From Marivirga atlantica (GTDB lineage: Bacteria; Bacteroidota; Bacteroidia; Cytophagales; Cyclobacteriaceae), in NCBI RefSeq assembly GCF_016734805.1, contig NZ_JAERQG010000001.1:62001-126000 (forward strand): a stretch of 64,000 nt of DNA, read 5' to 3'. The notes beneath the pieces are model-generated. The model was not told the origin of the DNA. It did not search any database and worked only from the letters and a program-made list of their open reading frames with translations. Position numbers and translations under genes: made by a program. Below, in pieces: positions 59,239-64,000 of the stretch; positions within the stretch are counted from its first letter, which is position 1, and every line of letters starts with the position of its first letter.

Positions 59239-60299
59239 AAATTGAACAACTTGTAGTTCCCTCCTCTTCTGAAGGCTTTTGTATTCAGCACAACCTTCTC
59301 TCCCCCATTCATATATTTCTTTATGGCCATATCGAAAAGCTGTTTAATCATATCTGCTTCTTGTCCTGCTCCACGCATACGTCTGCCAAAGTTAGAGTCG
59401 TTCACATTGCCATCATGTAAATGAGTAATCTGATTCCAGACTTTATCGTACCTATCAGAAAAGTGCGTTTTTAGCCATTTTTGAAAAACCTCAGCAATAG
59501 TTCCATTAAGCCGCACAACCGTGTAGCCTGCGTTTGTTGCTCCTCGCTCGGCAGCAGTCTTTATAATTTCTGGTATTTCATGGTGATTTAAACCCGGTAT
59601 GATAGGCGCAGTCATTACAGAAACTGGTATACCTTTCTCGGTTAACTTTTCTATGGCTTCCAGCTTTCTGGCAACCGTAGCGGTTCTGGGCTCCAGTTTG
59701 CTTCTAAGCTCTTCATCAAGACTAGTGATTGAAAGAATTACCCTTACCAGATTATTGCTGGCTAAGTCTTCAAGTAAATCGAGGTCGTCTAAGAAACCAA
59801 CATTCTTGGTAATGATACCAACAGGATGCCTATAGTCAGCAAATACTTTTAAGAGACTTCGGGTAATTCTAAGCTTCTTCTCTAGTGGTTGGTAACAGTC
59901 TGTATTGCCTGATAAAACTATGGGCTTTACTTTCCAGCTTTTTTTAAGAATTGTTCTCTCTAATTGAGCAGCTGCGTTTTTCTTTACCACAATCTTAGAC
60001 TCAAAATCTAGGCCTGAATTAAAGCCCCAAAACTCATGCGTGGTACGCGCATAACAATAAATACAACCATGCTCACAGCCTTGGTAAGGATTTAGAGAAT
60101 ACTCCATCCCTACATCAGGACTTTTAACTTTATTAACTACCTCCTTTGGGCTTTCATAGAAAATCTCCGTTTTGGGAGCGTCAAGATGCACAAACTCATC
60201 TATACCATCTTTTTCTTCCCAACTAATTGATTGTTTTAGAAAACGGTTATCAGGCTTATGCTGAGCACCTCTACCTTTTATTTTTTGATCTGTTGACAC
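59235..60299 (-). CDS. PA0069-family radical SAM protein
   Basis: 354 residues, starting at GTG (60297-60299); the next ATG is about 60 residues further in and would remove the conserved GRGAQHKPDNRF opening. The radical SAM cluster is in NPYQGCEHGCIYCYARTTHEFWGFNSGLDFESKIVVKKN near residue 70, with Cys-x3-Cys-x2-Cys. The body resembles spore photoproduct lyase-like proteins, and the C-terminal region has GRRMRGAGQEADMIKQLF. Members are thought to act on nucleic acids, but no substrate is established. Convergent with the DUF2254 gene. Confidence 0.86.
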   Translation of the reverse strand: MSTDQKIKGRGAQHKPDNRFLKQSISWEEKDGIDEFVHLDAPKTEIFYESPKEVVNKVKSPDVGMEYSLNPYQGCEHGCIYCYARTTHEFWGFNSGLDFESKIVVKKNAAAQLERTILKKSWKVKPIVLSGNTDCYQPLEKKLRITRSLLKVFADYRHPVGIITKNVGFLDDLDLLEDLASNNLVRVILSITSLDEELRSKLEPRTATVARKLEAIEKLTEKGIPVSVMTAPIIPGLNHHEIPEIIKTAAERGATNAGYTVVRLNGTIAEVFQKWLKTHFSDRYDKVWNQITHLHDGNVNDSNFGRRMRGAGQEADMIKQLFDMAIKKYMNGGEKVVLNTKAFRRGGNYKLFNF

Positions 60300-60338
60300 A
60301 AATCAAATTTACTAATATTAATAGTATTACTAAATTAT

Positions 60339-60767
60339 TTAGTTATTATTTTCTTGAATGGTATCTACGGGAATATATATTTCTATTTGTTGTTTGCCCC
60401 AACTTCTGGCACTATCAATATCCAAACCCATATAAATATCAACTTTATTAGTCCATCGCTTATTCATCTTATCCTTCACAAAAAACGGTTCGTCAAAACC
60501 ATCAATATATACTTCAGTATTATGAACAAGCCCTGAATCAATTAGATCACGACTTATGGCTAATGCTCGCATACCAGGCTTTAAAGTATCTCCCCAGGCT
60601 GCCAATCCAATATTTCCCTTTTTGGTTTGCGCTTCAGTAGAATTGTAGGCGGTGGAAGTCACCTGCATGGTATCATAAACCACTACTGGTTCAGGTGCCT
60701 GGTCACTTTTTGGACCACAGGCCACTAAAAGTATTACAATAAGTAGAAATAAAATATTTGTCTTCAT
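60339..60767 (-). CDS. 3D-domain lipoprotein
   Basis: 142 residues. A lipoprotein signal (LFLLIVILLVAC) is followed by a short linker and the 3D domain: VTSTAYNSTEAQTKKGNIGLAAWGDTLKPGMRALAISRDLIDSG, then VYIDGFDEPFFVKDKMNKRWTNKVDIYMG. These hold the Asp residues that give the domain its name and that act in MltA and RpfB-like lytic enzymes. No second domain is present, so it may assist a peptidoglycan lytic enzyme or be one on its own. Single gene at the outer membrane. Confidence 0.85.
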   Translation of the reverse strand: MKTNILFLLIVILLVACGPKSDQAPEPVVVYDTMQVTSTAYNSTEAQTKKGNIGLAAWGDTLKPGMRALAISRDLIDSGLVHNTEVYIDGFDEPFFVKDKMNKRWTNKVDIYMGLDIDSARSWGKQQIEIYIPVDTIQENNN

Positions 60768-60899
60768 TTAACTATTAAATTGATCTACAAGCATAAAGCG
60801 ATTGTTAAAATCAATTGTTCAGTTAGAAATCGGTACCAGAAATAAACATTTTGTCAGTTCACTTTTTATTAAAGGGATTACTTATCAAATAAAACACAC

Positions 60900-61565
60900 A
60901 TGGGATATACAGTTAAAATTAAAAACATACATTCAGTAACACATAACGTGAAACAGTTCACTACTTCAAAACCAGAAGGATATACTTTTGAGCCAGGACA
61001 AGCTACTGAAGTAGCTATTAATAAAGAAGGCTGGAAAGAAGAGAAGAGACCTTTCACCTTTACCAGCCTGCCTGATGAAGAAGATTTGCAGTTCACCATT
61101 AAATCTTATCGTGACCATGATGGAGTCACCAATGAATTAGATGGTTTAGTGGAAGGTGATGAACTCATAATTGATGATGCCTGGGGAGCTATTCATTACA
61201 AAGGAACAGGAACTTTCATAGCAGGTGGTGCAGGAATAACTCCTTTTATAGCCATATTTAAACAGCTCGAAAAAGAGGGCAAACTCAATGGCAACAAACT
61301 CATCTTCTCAAATAAAAAACAAGAAGATGTAATTTTAGAATCTTACTTTCAAGAATTGCTAGGAAATAACTTCACATCAACACTAACTGACGAAAAAGTT
61401 GATGGACACTTAAATGAGACTATTGGAATGGAATTCCTCAAGAGAAACGTGGACAGCTTCTCTCAGAATTTCTATGTTTGCGGTCCAGACCAGATGGTGA
61501 AAGATATAAGTGAATACCTAAAAATGTTAGGTGCAAAGCCAGATGGAATAACCTTTGAAAAATAA
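60900..61565 (+). CDS. Ferredoxin/flavodoxin-reductase-like FAD oxidoreductase
   Basis: 221 residues. An FAD-binding barrel with the RPFTFTSLPDEEDLQFTIKSY motif near residue 44 is followed by an NAD(P)-binding domain with GTFIAGGAGITPFIAIFKQLEK near 102 and a C-terminal FYVCGPDQMVKDISEYL near 190. No iron-sulfur domain is attached, so it depends on a separate acceptor such as a flavodoxin, a ferredoxin or a free flavin. A short-chain dehydrogenase follows three bases later, and the pair is certainly one transcript. Partner and pathway unknown. Confidence 0.87.
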   Translation: MGYTVKIKNIHSVTHNVKQFTTSKPEGYTFEPGQATEVAINKEGWKEEKRPFTFTSLPDEEDLQFTIKSYRDHDGVTNELDGLVEGDELIIDDAWGAIHYKGTGTFIAGGAGITPFIAIFKQLEKEGKLNGNKLIFSNKKQEDVILESYFQELLGNNFTSTLTDEKVDGHLNETIGMEFLKRNVDSFSQNFYVCGPDQMVKDISEYLKMLGAKPDGITFEK

Positions 61566-61568
61566 AAA

Positions 61569-62237
61569 ATGAACATCTTAGTAAGCGGAGCTGATGGCAA
61601 TTTAGGATCAGCCGTAGTAGACAAATTAATGGCCGAGAATCACAATGTTTTCGGCCTATTTGCTCATGAGGATAAAGCACAAAGTGACAAACGCGACTTT
61701 GAAAAGTTCTCTGCCGATTTAACGAATCCAGAAGCAGCTGATAAAGCCGTGAGTGAAATGCAGAACAAGTTCAACAGCATTAATGGAGCAGTGCTAACAG
61801 TAGGAGGTTTTGCAATGGGCAACATTGAAAACACTTCAATAGAAGCTATTGAAAAGCAGATCAAACTTAATTTTAATACCGCTTACAATTTGGTTAAGCC
61901 ACTTCTTGCTAAAATGAGTAAGGGCGGACAAATTTTTCTTATTGGTGCACGGCCCGCAACTGATGCTGCAGAATTAAAAGATAAATTAGCCTATGGCCTA
62001 GCCAAAAAACTTGTGTTTACTTTAGCTGAAGTAATAAATGCTGACAGAAAAGATACAGGCATTCAGTGCAAAGTAATTGTTCCGAGTATTATTGATACAC
62101 CACCTAATAGAGAAAGCATGCCAGATATGGATTTCTCAAAATGGGTAAAACCAGCTGAAATTGCCGATACCATCTATTTTCACCTGACCCATAACTACAT
62201 TAAGGATGCTGTGGTAAAAGTGTATGGTGAAGTATAA
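61569..62237 (+). CDS. Short-chain dehydrogenase/reductase (SDR)
   Basis: 222 residues. The N-terminal dinucleotide motif is ILVSGADGNLGSAVVDKL, and the catalytic Tyr-x3-Lys lies in LAYGLAKKLVF near residue 140, with the preceding Ser region in LIGARPATDAA unusual for the class. A Pro-Asn segment (IDTPPNRESMPD) matches the substrate loop. It oxidises or reduces a small alcohol or ketone with NAD(P)H. It starts three bases after the flavin reductase gene, so the two act together or share regulation. Substrate unknown. Confidence 0.85.
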   Translation: MNILVSGADGNLGSAVVDKLMAENHNVFGLFAHEDKAQSDKRDFEKFSADLTNPEAADKAVSEMQNKFNSINGAVLTVGGFAMGNIENTSIEAIEKQIKLNFNTAYNLVKPLLAKMSKGGQIFLIGARPATDAAELKDKLAYGLAKKLVFTLAEVINADRKDTGIQCKVIVPSIIDTPPNRESMPDMDFSKWVKPAEIADTIYFHLTHNYIKDAVVKVYGEV

Positions 62238-62250
62238 TTTGTAATAAAAT

Positions 62251-62276
62251 AGGATTCTCTCATCAAAGAGAATCCT
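62251..62276. terminator. Convergent hairpin between the SDR gene and a small membrane protein gene
   Basis: A perfect 10-bp stem AGGATTCTCT/AGAGAATCCT with a 6-nt loop. The flanks are A/T-rich but give no strong U-tract, so termination may be inefficient. Confidence 0.5.
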
Positions 62277-62281
62277 ACATA

Positions 62282-62503
62282 TCACTTTCCGCTAAAGAAA
62301 TCTCTTAATCCTTGTAAAGATATCAACCCGCCTACAATTAAGGAAGCATAATACCAAGGTTCGCTCATACTGTAACTAGTATCATCAAAAAGTCCGTTGA
62401 TTTCATTCACCAAAGCATCGCTCGGCTGATGTTGAATTGCCCAGATGATGATAAAAACACCAACGACTAGCAGCAATACACCTCTTAATTTCTTGTTCTT
62501 CAT
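62282..62503 (-). CDS. Small membrane protein, function unknown
   Basis: 73 residues with a basic start (MKNKKLRG), an N-terminal membrane helix (VLLLVVGVFIIIWAIQ), a short acidic loop with Trp and Tyr, and a second helix (YYASLIVGGLISLQGLRDF). The hairpin topology with a central polar loop suggests a small integral protein. No family recognised. It is 55 bases downstream of another small membrane protein gene on the same strand, so the two may be transcribed together. Confidence 0.6.
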   Translation of the reverse strand: MKNKKLRGVLLLVVGVFIIIWAIQHQPSDALVNEINGLFDDTSYSMSEPWYYASLIVGGLISLQGLRDFFSGK

Positions 62504-62558
62504 TTTTCATTTACTTTAAACCTGAATATACCAATTTAAAAGTAAATCAGTACTGATA

Positions 62559-62822
62559 TTATTTAAAGAAGAAACCTACCACTAATAGAATACAGCCAAG
62601 TGCTAATTGAGTTATAAGCAATGTTTTTTGGTAAAACGGTCGTTTTGAAAACGGTACAGATTGATCAAAAGGATCAAAAATTAATGCCAGATTTAAATTG
62701 ATTCCGGCCCAGGTTAAATCCTTGAATAATATCAGCATCAAAGCGCCTAAAGTAGTCATCAGTAAGTAAAATCCTGTATTAAACCACTTGTTGATCCGAG
62801 GTGTAATTACTTCAACTTTCAT
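62559..62822 (-). CDS. Small membrane protein, function unknown
   Basis: 87 residues with three hydrophobic stretches: TGFYLLMTTLGALMLILF, an amphipathic middle (GINLNLALIFDPFDQSVPF) and a C-terminal LITQLALGCILLVVGFFF. The central Asp/Pro loop with FSKRPFYQK may face the periplasm. No family recognised. It lies between the small protein at 62282 and the rlmN gene, which is divergent from it. Confidence 0.6.
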   Translation of the reverse strand: MKVEVITPRINKWFNTGFYLLMTTLGALMLILFKDLTWAGINLNLALIFDPFDQSVPFSKRPFYQKTLLITQLALGCILLVVGFFFK

Positions 62823-62944
62823 AATTTTTCCTTTTATTCAATTAGTGTCAATGAACTTGGCTTTATTACAAAACCACTAAAATTTTTACTCAATAGCATT
62901 TGGAACTATTTTAAACTCGATCTGCTTTTGTTGCCTAATTGAAT

Positions 62945-62952
62945 TAACTTTG
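62945..62952 (+). promoter_or_regulatory. Bacteroidetes -7 box directly before rlmN
   Basis: TAACTTTG matches TAnnTTTG and ends five bases before the ATG, so transcription would start at or near the start codon. No clear -33 match. Confidence 0.4.
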
Positions 62953-62956
62953 CATC

Positions 62957-64000
62957 ATGCAGAAAGTAGAAAAAGCGAAACACTTACCTAAAGAAGTTAT
63001 TGAAGTTAAGCTCAGCAAAAAGGACATTAGAAAGATGTCTGTTGAAGAGATTGCTGCTGATTTAACTGAAGCTGGTGAAAAAGCTTTTAGAGCTAAGCAA
63101 ATTTATGAGTGGCTTTGGATTAAGTCTGCTTCAACTTTTGAAGACATGACTAACCTGTCCAAACAACTCAGAGAATGGCTCGATGAAAACTACTGCATTA
63201 ATAGAATCACCATTGCTTCCAAACAAGTGAGTAATGACAGAACCATTAAAGTGGCTTTTAAACTGCATGATGGCAATGAGGTAGAGGGCGTTTTAATTCC
63301 TACGGAAAATAGAATGACAGCCTGTGTTTCTTCACAAGTGGGCTGCTCTTTAAGTTGTAAATTCTGCGCTACAGGTTACCTTAAAAGGATGCGTAATTTG
63401 GAAGCTGCCGAAATTTATGATCAGGTAGTAATGATCAAAAATCTGGCTGTAGAACATTATGACATGCCACTTTCAAATATAGTATATATGGGCATGGGTG
63501 AGCCTTTGCTTAATTATAAAAATGTACTTCAGTCTATTGATCATATTACTTCAGAAAAAGGACTAGGCATGTCACCAAAAAGAATTACCGTTTCCACAGC
63601 GGGTATTGCCAAAATGATCAAGAAACTGGGTGATGATGAAGTAAGGTTTAATCTGGCACTTTCTTTACATGCGGCCAATGATGAGAAGCGTAGCCAAATC
63701 ATGTCTATCAATGATGCCAATAACTTACCTATTTTAAGAGAAGCGCTAGAGTATTATTATGACAAAACTGGCAACAGAATCACCTTTGAATATTGTGTTT
63801 TCGAAGGTTTTAATGATAGCATTGATGACGCTAAAGAACTTCACCAGTTTACCAAGTATGTTCCTGCTAAGGTAAATCTAATAGAGTATAATCCTATAGA
63901 CATGGCTGACTTCACCAACACAGGTGATGACAAACTTGATGCCTTTGCCGATTATTTAGAAGATAAAGGTGTGATCGTGAATGTGCGTAGAAGCCGAGGT
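62957..64000 (+). CDS. rlmN: 23S rRNA (adenine-2503-C2)-methyltransferase RlmN (3' truncated by window edge)
   Basis: The frame opens at ATG 62957-62959 and runs to the right edge, giving 348 residues, near the usual 345-380. The N-terminal helical domain (KAFRAKQIYEWLWIKSASTFEDMTNLSKQLREWL) and the radical SAM motif CSLSCKFCATGYLKRMRN near residue 130 are clear. The SAM/GG motif YMGMGEPLLNYKNVL near 175 and SLHAANDEKRSQIM near 235 fit as well. RlmN methylates C2 of A2503 in 23S rRNA and of A37 in some tRNAs. The last residues and the stop lie outside the window. Confidence 0.95.
   Translation, partial: MQKVEKAKHLPKEVIEVKLSKKDIRKMSVEEIAADLTEAGEKAFRAKQIYEWLWIKSASTFEDMTNLSKQLREWLDENYCINRITIASKQVSNDRTIKVAFKLHDGNEVEGVLIPTENRMTACVSSQVGCSLSCKFCATGYLKRMRNLEAAEIYDQVVMIKNLAVEHYDMPLSNIVYMGMGEPLLNYKNVLQSIDHITSEKGLGMSPKRITVSTAGIAKMIKKLGDDEVRFNLALSLHAANDEKRSQIMSINDANNLPILREALEYYYDKTGNRITFEYCVFEGFNDSIDDAKELHQFTKYVPAKVNLIEYNPIDMADFTNTGDDKLDAFADYLEDKGVIVNVRRSRG

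Noticed and set aside
1-64000. CRISPR arrays, prophage genes or insertion sequences
   Set aside because: No regularly spaced direct repeats, no cas, integrase, capsid or transposase genes were found anywhere in the window.

Overview
The window looks like chromosomal DNA of a marine-type, pigmented, aerobic member of the Bacteroidetes, most likely order Cytophagales. The evidence is the AT-rich base composition, promoter -7 boxes of the form TAnnTTTG, an almost complete lack of Shine-Dalgarno sequences, phylum-restricted families (DUF4199, DUF4834, DUF4295, DUF6452/DUF6048, GIN-domain and TonB proteins), a CarB without its regulatory domain, a carotenoid CruF/CrtD pair and the bacillithiol gene bshC. 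Nearly all of it is ordinary housekeeping DNA. I see no prophage, CRISPR array or transposase.

Layout. 1-10 kb: small membrane and secreted proteins, an RluA-type pseudouridine synthase, release factor 3, a DUF3050 protein, a TonB protein, CarB, and a coupled methyltransferase/UbiA-like pair. 10.4-12.8 kb (minus strand): the rpsP-rimM-trmD-rplS ribosomal operon. 13-19.3 kb (plus strand): the 2-oxoglutarate dehydrogenase operon sucA-sucB-lpdA, interrupted between sucB and lpdA by a gene for a 23S-rRNA-intervening-sequence-type four-helix-bundle protein that is bracketed by 15-bp inverted repeats. 19-26.4 kb: 5'-nucleotidase, uvrA, lgt with an unknown membrane protein, and an Lrp/AsnC regulator. 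26.4-27 kb: two tandem tRNA-like RNAs with giant variable arms, the strangest objects in the window. 27-37 kb: secreted proteins, a mechanosensitive channel, pyrophosphatase, GIN-domain protein, cruF/crtD, and a TonB receptor with a His-rich partner. 36.6-43.4 kb: folate salvage, bshC, rimO, DUF6452/DUF6048, ftsY and the rpmB-rpmG-DUF4295 operon. 43.5-46.3 kb: ornithine aminotransferase, an oxidoreductase and a small membrane protein. 46.3-56 kb: an accessory surface module with four lipoproteins, a TPR histidine kinase, a NarL-type regulator, two outer-membrane-type proteins and another lipoprotein. 56-64 kb: quinone oxidoreductase, MscS plus DUF2254, a radical SAM protein, a 3D-domain lipoprotein, a flavin reductase/SDR pair and the start of rlmN.

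Three observations deserve most attention. (1) At 26588-26749 and 26768-26925 lie two co-oriented RNAs with a complete class II tRNA core. The acceptor stems covary, but the variable arms are about 90 nt, the apparent anticodon is AUC, N73 is G and no CCA is encoded. (2) The inverted repeats around the four-helix-bundle gene at 17439-17842 would fold into a stem in the suc mRNA, as in 23S rRNA intervening sequences. (3) TAC-N10-GTA inverted repeats with 7-2-7 spacing occur next to the genes that flank the NarL-type regulator (46338, 53529, 55936, and a weaker one at 52801), which suggests a local regulon.

Starts were chosen from signal peptides, domain boundaries and ATG codons, because ribosome-binding sites are uninformative in this phylum. 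All functions are inferred from reading the sequence; no database search was run.
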